This document shows positions 33,186 to 40,975 of a stretch of DNA of 64,000 bases, in pieces. Position 1 is the first letter of the stretch. Each line of letters starts with the position of its first letter. Origin of the DNA: Azospirillum endophyticum (lineage in GTDB: Bacteria > Pseudomonadota > Alphaproteobacteria > Azospirillales > Azospirillaceae); NCBI RefSeq assembly GCF_016595245.1, contig NZ_JAENHM010000030.1:364387-428386 (forward strand), given 5' to 3'. A model generated the notes under the pieces. It saw only the letters and a program-made list of their open reading frames with translations, was not told where the DNA came from and made no database searches. Made by a program: the position numbers and the translations under genes.

Positions 33186-35192
33186 ATGAAGATCGATCCC
33201 GAACATAGCCGCGTCGACGCCGCGCGCAAGCCTCAGGACCTGCGCACCATGCTGCTGGGCAGCACCACCATTCCGGCGCTAGGCATGACCATTGCCGAGG
33301 CCAGTCAGAAGACGGCCGATCTGCTGGCGGAGAATGACGGACCCGGCGCGTTGACCGACGAGCAGGCGGACGTTCTCGCCGCCCAATGGAGCGCGTTGGA
33401 GAACGCTGTTACCGGCGCGATGCCGCACACGATCCTGGATGCCGCGTCGATCCTTGACCGCATCTTTCCAGACGATGCCACCCACATTCCCCAGCGCGAT
33501 ATCCCCGCTCTGCGCCGAGTCGCGACCTTCCTGCATCAGGTGGTGGAAACGGCCCGAAGCGCGTCCCCGGACGAGACCAGCATCATCCCCAGCATCGGCA
33601 TGACGTTCCGGCAGGCTGCCGATCGCGTGCGCGAACTGCTGAAACGAGGAAGCACCGAACTCAAGGACGATCCAGAGGACGCCGCCGAGTTGGAGCGCGT
33701 TGAGGCGGAGCGGTTTTCTGATGCTGGAGAATGGTCTCGCATCGAGAGGGCCATGCTGGCCACCCCTACGCAGACCGTGGGTGACCTCCTCGCCAAGGTC
33801 GAGCGGCTTGCGTGTCCCGAACTCGGCATCTGCCATCTGGTGTTTCCAGATGAGGAAATCGCTCTGCTGGAAGAGGACGTGCAGCGATTGCGACAGCTGT
33901 GGAGCGGGATGGTGCTATCTGCACCGGCGGACGGAAGGCACCCGGACACCGCCCTCCTTGCACTTGGCCGGCACCGTGCCGAGCTGATTCAGCGCATCGA
34001 TCAGCCCGCCCGCTCGGGTCATGAAGCGGCCCCCCTCCTGATCGAGTGGAAGGAGGTCGATCACCTGATCATGGAGCTCACCCCCAAGACCGGGGCGGGC
34101 TTGGCGGTCCAGTTGGCCGTGATCTGGAGGCTGCTCGACGCCGAGCCGGGCGAAGAGGACGGCCCGACGGCAGACAGCACGCTTGATCGGGTGTGGCTGT
34201 GGACTGCCATGCAGAACGCTCAGCGCATCGGCTTGCCAGATGAAGAGGAGACGACACAGGACGCACTCACCATCCTCTACGGGCAGTGGGTGACGGTTCG
34301 GGCCCGCTTTCTCTCCGATGATCTGTCCGACGAGGAGAGCGACGTTCTAGAGGCGGAACTCGACCAGATCGAAGACCGGCTGGCATCGGCACCGGTGCGC
34401 TGCGTTGCCGACGCCATCGCGATGCTGGGGTATTTCCTGACTGCGTCGAATGCAATGCTCGACGACGGGATCCTGCCGAGCATCGATGCGGACGGCTCCA
34501 CCGCGTGGCAGCGCCTCCTGTTCGTGGTCGAAGACGCGGCGGAGCTGCTGGCGGTTGATTCGCAGGTGCCCTTCAGGGCGATGGTGGCGGGGCTGCGGCA
34601 CCTGATGCAGCGGCATGTGAAGCTGGAGGAAGAATCCGATAAGCAGCCCGGCGGCCGTCACGACATCGACCTGTTCAATGCCTATGACGCGCTGTTGAAG
34701 GCAATGAGAGCCGAAAGCGCTCTCCCCGATAGCGCATCGGATGAAGAGCGTGAGCCGCACGAACAGGCAATGGAAGCCGCAGCGGATCACCTTGTGACCC
34801 TTGCGCCTGCGACACCCCGCGGCGCCGCCATCCTGCTTCGTTACCTGTTCTTGCGAACCTGCAGCACGATCGAGGCGGAGAGGGCCTTTCTCCGCGGAGA
34901 TGAACCGAACGAAGAAGGCCTCACCGACTACCAGTCCCTGATTCTGTGGCGGACGGTCAAGATGCTGGAGGCGTTGCCAGCCGCTGCCAACGATCAGCAC
35001 CAGGAACCGGACGCCTTCGCCGACACGGTCGCCGCCTTCGAGGCCGAGGCGCCCGCCACACTGGCCTTGCCGCAGGAGCCGACCGGCCGCATGGTCGACG
35101 CCGGTGCCAGCGCCGCCGGCATCACCCCGGCGCAGTTCCAGGCGGCTTATGCCGCCGCGGTGGAGGCCCTGAAGCTGGAGCGCGCCGCATGA
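33186..35192 (+). CDS. Large acidic protein of repeated helical modules
   Basis: A 668-residue acidic protein without signal peptide or membrane segment. It appears to contain about five copies of a roughly 100-residue module. Each module has a helix ending near W..IE or ALE, then a P-x2-T-x2-DA-x3-L motif (for example TGAMPHTILDAASILDRIF, MLATPTQTVGDLLAKVE, LASAPVRCVADAIAMLGYF, TLAPATPRGAAILLRYLF), then an acidic spacer and another helix. The C-terminus has MVDAGASAAGITPAQFQAAY. Function unknown. ATG 33186 lies 102 bp after the binding-protein gene, and its stop overlaps the next start. Confidence 0.7.
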   Translation: MKIDPEHSRVDAARKPQDLRTMLLGSTTIPALGMTIAEASQKTADLLAENDGPGALTDEQADVLAAQWSALENAVTGAMPHTILDAASILDRIFPDDATHIPQRDIPALRRVATFLHQVVETARSASPDETSIIPSIGMTFRQAADRVRELLKRGSTELKDDPEDAAELERVEAERFSDAGEWSRIERAMLATPTQTVGDLLAKVERLACPELGICHLVFPDEEIALLEEDVQRLRQLWSGMVLSAPADGRHPDTALLALGRHRAELIQRIDQPARSGHEAAPLLIEWKEVDHLIMELTPKTGAGLAVQLAVIWRLLDAEPGEEDGPTADSTLDRVWLWTAMQNAQRIGLPDEEETTQDALTILYGQWVTVRARFLSDDLSDEESDVLEAELDQIEDRLASAPVRCVADAIAMLGYFLTASNAMLDDGILPSIDADGSTAWQRLLFVVEDAAELLAVDSQVPFRAMVAGLRHLMQRHVKLEEESDKQPGGRHDIDLFNAYDALLKAMRAESALPDSASDEEREPHEQAMEAAADHLVTLAPATPRGAAILLRYLFLRTCSTIEAERAFLRGDEPNEEGLTDYQSLILWRTVKMLEALPAAANDQHQEPDAFADTVAAFEAEAPATLALPQEPTGRMVDAGASAAGITPAQFQAAYAAAVEALKLERAA

Positions 35193-35701
35193 CCATCCTC
35201 GCCTTCCCCACTCAGGACCGGGGCGCCCTGCGCCCCGCCGTCCGGCCGGAGACCACCATCGTCCGGCTGACGCTGGCCGAGGCGACGGACTGGCAGCGCA
35301 CCATTGTGGCAGAGTGCCGGCGCCAGCGCGTGCTAACCCCATCGTTGCCCGCCTTTCTGAAGCGCGCCGGCTTGATGGATCGCTGCACCTTCCTGTCCAG
35401 CACCGGGCCAGCCGAGCCGCTGTGCTTCCGACACCTGGGGGTGCCGACGCTGTCGGTCCTGGGGCGCGCCTGGGGCCGGGCCGTCATCAACCAGCCCGAC
35501 GAAGCGGATCCGCATGTCGAATTCGCGCACAGCGTCGGGGCGCAGTATGCCGAGAGCATCGGCGCCGGCGAAGCCGTCTTCAACCGCGTGACCGTCTCGG
35601 GCGTCGGCCAGCCCTTCGTCTACACCCACGCGCTTTATGGGTGGGAGGATCGCGGTCGCCGCGCCGTCCTGTCCGCCGTCGACGTCCAGACCCTGCATTG
35701 A
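35189..35701 (+). CDS. Hypothetical protein, possibly PAS-like
   Basis: A 170-residue protein translationally coupled to the preceding gene (ATGA overlap). The segment CFRHLGVPTLSVLGRAWGRA, then EADPHVEFAHSVGAQYAESI and VFNRVTVSGVGQPFVYTHAL and GWEDRGRRAVLSAVDVQTLH, looks like a PAS-type sensor fold as seen in some azospirilla proteins. This is a weak resemblance. The last 369 bp are overlapped in antisense by the convergent gene at 35333-36403. Confidence 0.55.
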   Translation: MTILAFPTQDRGALRPAVRPETTIVRLTLAEATDWQRTIVAECRRQRVLTPSLPAFLKRAGLMDRCTFLSSTGPAEPLCFRHLGVPTLSVLGRAWGRAVINQPDEADPHVEFAHSVGAQYAESIGAGEAVFNRVTVSGVGQPFVYTHALYGWEDRGRRAVLSAVDVQTLH

Positions 35702-36403
35702 CCACGCCCGCGCCGCGTCCTGCAGATCGAGCAGCACCGCCGGCCGGCTCCACCGCATGAAATGGAGCGGCAGCCGCCCGACGCCCGTCTGCTGGTAGAG
35801 CACCGCAGACAGGGGCTCCAGCAGCGCCCGGCCGGCACAGCGACAGGTCCATACCGGCACCGTCTCCGGATCGACCAGCCCGACCACCCAGCGCGGCAAC
35901 CAGCGGTCCAGCGCCACCAGACGCGCCACGGCGCCCAGCAGGTGGAACAGCCCGCGCCCGCGCCAGTCCGACCGGTTCCAGCCCGCGACGATCCAGGCCA
36001 CCGCCCCGCGCGTCTCGTGCGCCGCCGGCGAGGCGCAGAACCCGAACTCTTCCGACGGAGCAGCACCAGGATCATGGAACGCCGTCAGGTCCCCGACCCG
36101 CGCGCCAAAGCTGGCGGTCGAGCAGTCGAGCAGCACCACGCCATGGGTGGCGACGAACTCGCCCTCGGCATCGACCGCGGCCACCCAGAAGCACGGCGCC
36201 GCCGCCGGCCGGGGGAGGAGCGGGAACCAGTCACCGCGGTGCTGGGCGTTCAGCCGCTCCAGCGCTTCCCATTCCTCGACCAGCACCAGCGTGACGCCGG
36301 CCGCCAGCCCGGCCGTGCACAGGGCATCGCGCGCCGCGCGCAGCACCGGCCCGCGCGGGCTCCCTTGCAGGGGAATCGTCTCCACCAACCGCCGTTCGGC
36401 CAT
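35333..36403 (-). CDS. GNAT-like protein with an antisense-overlapping tail
   Basis: A 356-residue frame. The first 235 residues look like a real protein: VLRAARDALCTAGLAAGVTL, PCFWVAAVDAEGEFVATHGV, and RSDWRGRGLFHLLGAVARLV, which resembles the acetyl-CoA-binding loop of GNAT acetyltransferases, ending near LLDLQDAARAWSMQ. The last 123 or so residues are read antisense through the convergent gene and are Gly/Asp/Arg-rich filler, so the original stop may have been lost. ATG 36403 follows AGGGACAGG. Function is inferred weakly. Confidence 0.5.
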   Translation of the reverse strand: MAERRLVETIPLQGSPRGPVLRAARDALCTAGLAAGVTLVLVEEWEALERLNAQHRGDWFPLLPRPAAAPCFWVAAVDAEGEFVATHGVVLLDCSTASFGARVGDLTAFHDPGAAPSEEFGFCASPAAHETRGAVAWIVAGWNRSDWRGRGLFHLLGAVARLVALDRWLPRWVVGLVDPETVPVWTCRCAGRALLEPLSAVLYQQTGVGRLPLHFMRWSRPAVLLDLQDAARAWSMQGLDVDGGQDGAATAILPPIKRVGVDEGLADARDGHAVEDGFAGADALGILRPDAVREFDMRIRFVGLVDDGPAPGAPQDRQRRHPQVSEAQRLGWPGAGQEGAAIHQAGALQKGGQRWG

Positions 36404-36498
36404 ACCTGTCCCTCGCTCTCGAAGCATTCGGATGCGAAGGAGTCACACCATGGCAACCGGTCGTCCGTCCCACGGTCCCACGATGGGAGGCGGTTCCC

Positions 36499-37050
36499 AT
36501 GACGGCGCGAGCGGCATGGCGCCGGTGGAGCGCGGTGCGGATCGAACTGGCCGAGCTGCTGACGCGGGAACAACTGGCCAGCATTGGCCGGCCCGTGGTG
36601 ATCGGGAGGATGCGCTACAGCAGCCCGGCCGAGTTGGAGACGCTACAGGCGCCCGGATGGACGGCCATCAGCCTTGAGGCCGCCCAGCGGTTCCAGGCGA
36701 TGGTCAACGCCAAGGCAACTCGGTTGAGAGGTGGAAAACCCGGACGGGAGATGTCCGGTACCGCGCCTTGGCGTGTCCGCCGGCTGGAGCAAGAGGCGCG
36801 GCGGCTCGCCGCCGAGATCCGGGCTCGGCCTGTCACCGGCGCCGCCGATGTCCTGGCGCGCCTTGATGTCATCGCCGCCATGTGGGGGCCGGACGGGACG
36901 ATCACCGAGCCCGGCGCGCCACTGGCCGAGGTGCTGGCGCTGCTGGATGAACTGAGCCGCAGCGTGCCGGGCTTTACGGCGACCTGGAGGCGGTGCCGCC
37001 GAGCGGGCGAAGCGGCCGAGGCGAAAACCGGAAGCGCTGCGACCGGCTGA
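36499..37050 (+). CDS. Hypothetical protein at the right end of the element
   Basis: A 183-residue, Arg/Ala-rich protein starting MTARAAWRRWSAVRIELAEL with GGGAGGCGG upstream. The N-terminal half contains GRPVVIGRMRYSSPAELETL. The C-terminal half (RRLAAEIRARPVTGAADVLA, then IAAMWGPDGTITEPGAPLAE) shows the same P-x-T-x2-A-D-x-L pattern as the modules of the large protein at 33186, which suggests a shared domain. No known family is recognised. Confidence 0.55.
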   Translation: MTARAAWRRWSAVRIELAELLTREQLASIGRPVVIGRMRYSSPAELETLQAPGWTAISLEAAQRFQAMVNAKATRLRGGKPGREMSGTAPWRVRRLEQEARRLAAEIRARPVTGAADVLARLDVIAAMWGPDGTITEPGAPLAEVLALLDELSRSVPGFTATWRRCRRAGEAAEAKTGSAATG

Positions 37051-37147
37051 TCCTTCCGGCTGGTCTATGCGGCAGAATTGGCACGGCAGAACCAGCCGAG
37101 AGGCAGCATTTTCCCATGCGAACACGAGGCGAACAGAGGTGCAGCCC

Positions 37148-37166
37148 GTGTTGCAGCAGTGTTGCA
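37148..37166. promoter_or_regulatory. Paired arm-type integrase sites, right end
   Basis: Two direct copies of GTGTTGCA start at 37148 and 37159, 11 bp apart, the same doublet as at 18159-18177. A third, inverted copy is at 37227-37234. Together they resemble P'-arm binding sites for the integrase. Confidence 0.65.
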
Positions 37167-37237
37167 TGGAATTTTCGGGAACGGCCGGAAAATGGCGGAT
37201 CTACTCGGTTTTCCGACGAAACAACGTGCAACACGGC

Positions 37238-37261
37238 CATAGGGGGATTTCTCCCCCTATG
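37238..37261. terminator. Hairpin just inside the right end
   Basis: CATAGGGGGA pairs perfectly with TCCCCCTATG across a TTTC loop. It lies 47 bp beyond the flgH stop in the direction of flgH transcription. It may insulate the element from read-through of the flagellar operon, though it lacks a U-tract. Confidence 0.5.
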
Positions 37262-37304
37262 TCCTTGATATTGCTGCAATTTCTGTTGTTCAGTTCGCGA
37301 AACG

Positions 37305-37319
37305 TCCTCAGAACGGCAT
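37305..37319. repeat. attR: right 15-bp attachment repeat within flgH
   Basis: TCCTCAGAACGGCAT, identical to 18092-18106. On the minus strand it is the flgH sequence ATG-CCG-TTC-TGA followed by GGA, so the crossover region covers the last three codons and the stop. Confidence 0.88.
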
Positions 37320-38072
37320 GATGATGTCGTACAGCTGCTGGCCGTAGCGCGGCTGCTGGACGTCGGTGATCTGGCCGCGGCCGCCGTAGGAGATGCGGGC
37401 TTCGGCGATCTTCTCGTAGCTGATGGTGTTCTGCGCCGTGATGTCCTCGGGGCGGATCACGCCGTGGATTTGCAGGTCGCGCAGTTCGTAATTGACCCGG
37501 ACCTCCTGGCGGCCCTGGACTACCAGATTGCCGTTGGGCAGGGTCTGGGTCACCAGCGCCGCCACCTTCAGCTCGATCTTCTCGTTGCGGTCGACCGACC
37601 CCTTGCCGTCGTTGTTGGTGTCGCTCGACAGATCCACCAGGCTGGCGGCCGAGGCGCCGGCCGGCAGGACGCGGCTCAGCGTGCCGGCTTCCAGGCCGAA
37701 CAGGCTCGGCATGCCGGCCTTCTCCGTGTTGGCGCGCGACCGCTTGCTTTCGTTCGACAGCTTGGCCTGGTCGGCGATGGAGATGTTGATGGTCAGGATG
37801 TCGCCGACCTTGGCCGCGCGCTGGTCCTTGAAGAAGGCCTTGGCCCCGGTCCGCCACAGTGAGTTCGGGTTGCGCTCGGTCGGCAGCGGCGTCGGCATCG
37901 GCAGGCTGATCGGCTGGTAGCCGGGCTTGGCCTGCGGGTCCTGGATGCTGCTCATCTCCGGCGCCTTGCCGATGTCGGCGATGCGTGAGGCGGCGCCGCA
38001 GGCGGTCAGCGAGGTGGCGGCAGCGGCGATCATCGCGAAGCGGATCAGGCGGACGGTCTTGGTGGCGGACAT
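37308..38072 (-). CDS. flgH: Flagellar L-ring protein FlgH
   Basis: Forms the outer-membrane L ring around the rod. The 254-residue lipoprotein precursor has a signal with lipobox ending SLTAC (Cys25). It then has the family segments NSLWRTGAKAFFKDQRAAKV, GDILTINISIADQAKLSNES, KIELKVAALVTQTLPNGNLV and QGRQEVRVNYELRDLQIHGV, IRPEDI and the C-terminus YGQQLYDIIMPF. The last residues are encoded by the attachment repeat of the integrated element, yet the protein is complete. It is the last gene of flgF-flgG-flgA-flgH, 13 bp after flgA. Confidence 0.96.
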   Translation of the reverse strand: MSATKTVRLIRFAMIAAAATSLTACGAASRIADIGKAPEMSSIQDPQAKPGYQPISLPMPTPLPTERNPNSLWRTGAKAFFKDQRAAKVGDILTINISIADQAKLSNESKRSRANTEKAGMPSLFGLEAGTLSRVLPAGASAASLVDLSSDTNNDGKGSVDRNEKIELKVAALVTQTLPNGNLVVQGRQEVRVNYELRDLQIHGVIRPEDITAQNTISYEKIAEARISYGGRGQITDVQQPRYGQQLYDIIMPF

Positions 38073-38085
38073 TGGAGCTTTCTCC

Positions 38086-38859
38086 TCACTGCGCGATGAT
38101 GCCGGGCTTTGCCACGGCGACGACGTTGGGGCCTGCGACCGTCGCTTCGACGATGCGGTTGGACTGGGTGTTCACGACGCGGATGACCTCGCCCCTGCCG
38201 CCGTCCTGCAGGGCCTTGCCCTGGGTGGTCAGCGTCATCGACTGCGTGGTCAGGGTGATGGTGACCATGGCGCCCTTGTCGACCATGCGCGGCGATTGGA
38301 GGTCGCGCAGGCGGACGGGCTGGTTGGTCGACACGCCGCGCTTCGGCGTCATGCCGATCAGCTGGGCGTCGGTGGCGGCGGTGTCGCTGGTGGTCTGGTC
38401 GGCGCGCACGTCCTGCCAGTCGACGTCGCCCGGGCCGATGACGTCGCCGGGGATGATGCGACGCGACAGCACCGGGATCTGCACCACGCCGAAGGCGCGG
38501 CCGGACACCGGCAGGCGGACCTGGCTGCCGGTCACCACGATCTCGGCGGCGAAGCGTCCCTGGATCGGGCTGTAATAGAGGTTCTCCACCGCCAGCCCGC
38601 CGGCGCCCTGCGGCGCGCGCAGCTCGACCGCGCGGTTGTCCAGCTCCATCTGCAGCCGGCCGGCGGTGATGACCCGCGACAGCGCGTCCGACAGCACCGC
38701 TTCGACATGGGGCATGCCGTAGACGACGTCGGGCGCCGGAGCCGACACGGTCGCAGCCGCGACCGCGGCCGAGGCTGCCTGACCCGTGACCGGAACGGCC
38801 AGCAGGGCGGCGCCGAGGAGCAGGGCGGGCAGGCGGCGGGTGGCGGTGTGGCGGATCAT
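38086..38859 (-). CDS. flgA: Flagellar P-ring assembly chaperone FlgA
   Basis: Periplasmic chaperone for FlgI polymerisation. It has 257 residues with a signal peptide (MIRHTATRRLPALLLGAALLAVP..GQA). The SAF-type C-terminal domain follows: VLSRRIIPGDVIGPGDVDWQ, TPKRGVSTNQPVRLRDLQSP, VDKGAMVTITLTTQSMTLTT and GRGEVIRVVNTQSNRIVEAT. Length and motifs are normal. It lies between flgG (60 bp) and flgH (13 bp). Confidence 0.93.
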   Translation of the reverse strand: MIRHTATRRLPALLLGAALLAVPVTGQAASAAVAAATVSAPAPDVVYGMPHVEAVLSDALSRVITAGRLQMELDNRAVELRAPQGAGGLAVENLYYSPIQGRFAAEIVVTGSQVRLPVSGRAFGVVQIPVLSRRIIPGDVIGPGDVDWQDVRADQTTSDTAATDAQLIGMTPKRGVSTNQPVRLRDLQSPRMVDKGAMVTITLTTQSMTLTTQGKALQDGGRGEVIRVVNTQSNRIVEATVAGPNVVAVAKPGIIAQ

Positions 38860-38919
38860 GGCGGTGGTTCCCGATATGAGGGCTGAAGCGAGGCGCCGGC
38901 AGCGTTACGGCCGGCGGCG

Positions 38920-39705
38920 TTACTTCATCTGGCTGGCCTGCTGCATCATCTCGTCGGTGGTCTTGATCACCTTGGAGTTCATCTCGTAGGCGCGCTGGGC
39001 GGTGATCAGGGTGGTGATCTCCTGCACGACGTTGACGTTCGAGGTCTCCAGCGCGCCCTGGGTGACGCGGCCGAAGCCGGGAGCGCCGGGATTGCCGGTC
39101 ACCGACTGGCCGGACGCGCCGGATTCCAGGAACAGGTTGTCGCCGGTGGCTTCCAGCCCGGCGGCGTTGGCGAAGGTGGCGAGCTGGATCTGGCCGACAT
39201 TCTGGGTGGCGGTCTGGCCGTCCAGCTTGATCAGCACCTCGCCCGACGAGTTGATGGAGACGTCCACCGCATTGGACGGGATGGTGATGTTCGGCTGGAT
39301 CGGATAGCCGTCGGCGGTGACCATCATGCCTTCCGGCGACAGCTTGAAGTTGCCGGCGCGGGTGTAGGCGGTGTCGCCGCTGGGCAGCGTCACCTGGAAG
39401 TAGCCCGACCCGTTGATCGCCACGTCCAGCTTGTTGTCGGTGATGTTCAGGTTGCCCTGTTCCAGCACGCGGGCCACCGCGGCGACGCGCACGCCGGCAC
39501 CCACCTGCACGCCGGTCGGTACCACGGTGCCGGCATCCGACGAGGTCGAGCCGATGCGGCGGAAATTCTGGTACAGCAGGTCCTGGAATTCCGCCCGCTG
39601 CTTCTTGTAGCCGGTGGTGGTCGAGTTGGCGATGTTGTTGGAGATCGTCTCGACGTTGAGCTGCTGGGCGATCATGCCGGTGGCGCCGATGGCGAGGCTG
39701 CGCAT
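38920..39705 (-). CDS. flgG: Flagellar distal rod protein FlgG
   Basis: Builds the distal rod that crosses the periplasm. The 261-residue protein has the N-terminal rod/hook motif (MRSLAIGATGMIAQQLNVET, SNNIANSTTTGYKKQRAEF). The FlgG-specific GSTSSDAGTVVPTGVQVGAG follows, then the D1 domain (NLNITDNKLDVAINGSGYFQ), and the C-terminal coiled coil with NVNVVQEITTLITAQRAYEM and NSKVIKTTDEMMQQASQM. It lies 31 bp after flgF. Confidence 0.97.
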   Translation of the reverse strand: MRSLAIGATGMIAQQLNVETISNNIANSTTTGYKKQRAEFQDLLYQNFRRIGSTSSDAGTVVPTGVQVGAGVRVAAVARVLEQGNLNITDNKLDVAINGSGYFQVTLPSGDTAYTRAGNFKLSPEGMMVTADGYPIQPNITIPSNAVDVSINSSGEVLIKLDGQTATQNVGQIQLATFANAAGLEATGDNLFLESGASGQSVTGNPGAPGFGRVTQGALETSNVNVVQEITTLITAQRAYEMNSKVIKTTDEMMQQASQMK

Positions 39706-39736
39706 TGTGGTCTTCTCCTCTCGTCGTCGGTCTGGA

Positions 39737-40459
39737 TCAGGCGGTACGGCCCAGACGCTGGATCATCGTGCGGATGCGTTCGTGCTCGTTCTCGATCATC
39801 CGCTGGGCGGACATGTACTGACGCTGGATGTCGATCATCTGCGTCATCTCGACGACGGGCTTCACGTTGGAACCCTCAAGCAAGCCTTGTGCCACTTTCG
39901 TCTCGACCGGCGCCGGCTCCGGCTGCTCGTCGGTGACGTACAGGCCGTTGCCGACCTCGGTCATCAGCTGCTCGTTCTTGAAGGTCACGACGTTCAGCTT
40001 GGCGACCGGGCCCAGCTCGGTGGCGACGGTGCCGTCGCCGCTGACCTTCACGTCGCTGGTGCCGGCCGGGATGGTGATGGGCTGGCCGCTGTTGGACAGC
40101 ACCGGCAGGCCGCCGGCATCCACCAACTGGCGCTGGTCGTTCAGGCGGAAATTGCCGGCGCGGGTGTAGCGCGGGCCGCTGGCGGTATCGACGGTGAAGT
40201 AACCCTGGCCGGTCAGCGCCAGATCCAGCGGGTTGCCGGTCTGGGTCATGGCGCCGTTGGACAGGTCGCGCACCACCGCACGGTCCTGGACGAAGCTGAC
40301 CTTCTCGTGCAGGCCGGGCTTTTCCAGGAACTCGGTGAACAGCGTCCGCTGGTTCTTGTAGCCGGTCGTATTCATGTTCGCGATGTTGTTCGACGTCACG
40401 TCCAGCTGGCGTTGCAGCGCCATCTGGCGCGACAGGGCGACGTAGATCGAATTTTCCAT
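39737..40459 (-). CDS. flgF: Flagellar proximal rod protein FlgF
   Basis: A rod subunit of 240 residues. The N-terminal motif is QMALQRQLDVTSNNIANMNT, followed by TGYKNQRTLFTEFLEKPG. The middle domain has NPLDLALTGQGYFTVDTASG, PRYTRAGNFRLNDQRQLVDA and the C-terminus GLLEGSNVKPVVEMTQMIDI with QRQYMSAQRMIENEHERIR. This is FlgF rather than FlgG by its shorter N-terminal insert and its SNVKPV segment. First gene of the operon; a sigma-54-type promoter lies 62 bp upstream. Confidence 0.95.
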   Translation of the reverse strand: MENSIYVALSRQMALQRQLDVTSNNIANMNTTGYKNQRTLFTEFLEKPGLHEKVSFVQDRAVVRDLSNGAMTQTGNPLDLALTGQGYFTVDTASGPRYTRAGNFRLNDQRQLVDAGGLPVLSNSGQPITIPAGTSDVKVSGDGTVATELGPVAKLNVVTFKNEQLMTEVGNGLYVTDEQPEPAPVETKVAQGLLEGSNVKPVVEMTQMIDIQRQYMSAQRMIENEHERIRTMIQRLGRTA

Positions 40460-40975
40460 CTTGCGGCCTCTTTACCTTGCGAACGGATCGGGCGACAGCG
40501 TCCGACCGGCGAAAGGGGTATTGCAGGCGGCGTGCCAAGCATCCCGGGGCGCGGGATTCCGCCGTTTCCAGGCAAGGCGGGAGCGCTCCCGCCGGGTGGG
40601 GCAGGGGGTGCCGGGCAGAATCTGCCGGGAGGCGGGCCATCCTTGCCGGGTACCACCGGGCAAGACTCTCCCGTTCCCGCCGCACAAGGGGTGGGGCGGG
40701 GCGATGGGCTGCGGCCCGCCATTCCCAAGTGGGAAAGCGGGCGGCCGAGGGTGGAGTCCGGGCGTGAAGGCGCTTGGAGCGACCTGCCGGCGCGGACTGC
40801 CGGGCAGACCCAATCAAGAACCGTGCCGAATTGGTGACAGAGGGGTGAAACCTGCCCGTTCGGGGCGGTCCGTTCCCCACTCGAAAGGAGTTATTAACTA
40901 TCCCAAAAGTAGTTTCGACAAGGTCAGGCGGTGGATGCCTGAGCCGTTGCGCACCTCGAACGATCCCAGGATGTC
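40460..40975. other. Divergent regulatory region between flgF and fliL
   Basis: A 516-bp, very GC-rich spacer without a credible gene. It contains the sigma-54-type promoter of the flgF operon, and a perfect 18-bp palindrome, GGCGGGAGCGCTCCCGCC, at 40576-40593 that could be an activator site. The fliL promoter should also lie here, perhaps in the AT-rich patch around 40890-40915, but no consensus was identified. Confidence 0.55.
40521..40538 (-). promoter_or_regulatory. Sigma-54-type promoter of flgF-flgG-flgA-flgH
   Basis: The minus strand reads TTGGCACGCCGCCTGCAA. The -24 element TTGGCACG is perfect, the -12 element is CTGCA, and the GG and GC doublets are exactly 10 bp apart. Transcription would begin near 40511, 50 nt before the flgF start. 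Confidence 0.78.

Larger units (their letters stand above)
18092..37319. mobile_element. Integrated phage-like element (about 19.2 kb) in the 3' end of flgH
   Basis: The limits are two exact 15-bp copies of TCCTCAGAACGGCAT, 19,213 bp apart. The right copy, read on the minus strand, is the flgH ending ATG-CCG-TTC-TGA plus GGA. The content is that of a mobile element: tyrosine integrase near the left end, divergent repressor/Cro pair, HTH genes, DnaB helicase, DUF1376 replication protein, tape-measure/transglycosylase protein, two nucleases, an orphan binding protein and several unknown proteins. Several genes are much lower in GC than the flanks. No terminase, portal, capsid, tail sheath or holin gene is recognised, so it may be a satellite or a remnant. 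The flagellar cluster continues on both sides. Confidence 0.9.

Noticed and set aside
37308..37319. flgH truncated by the integrated element
   Set aside because: The repeat restores the last codons and stop, and the protein ends normally in YDIIMPF, so the gene is intact.
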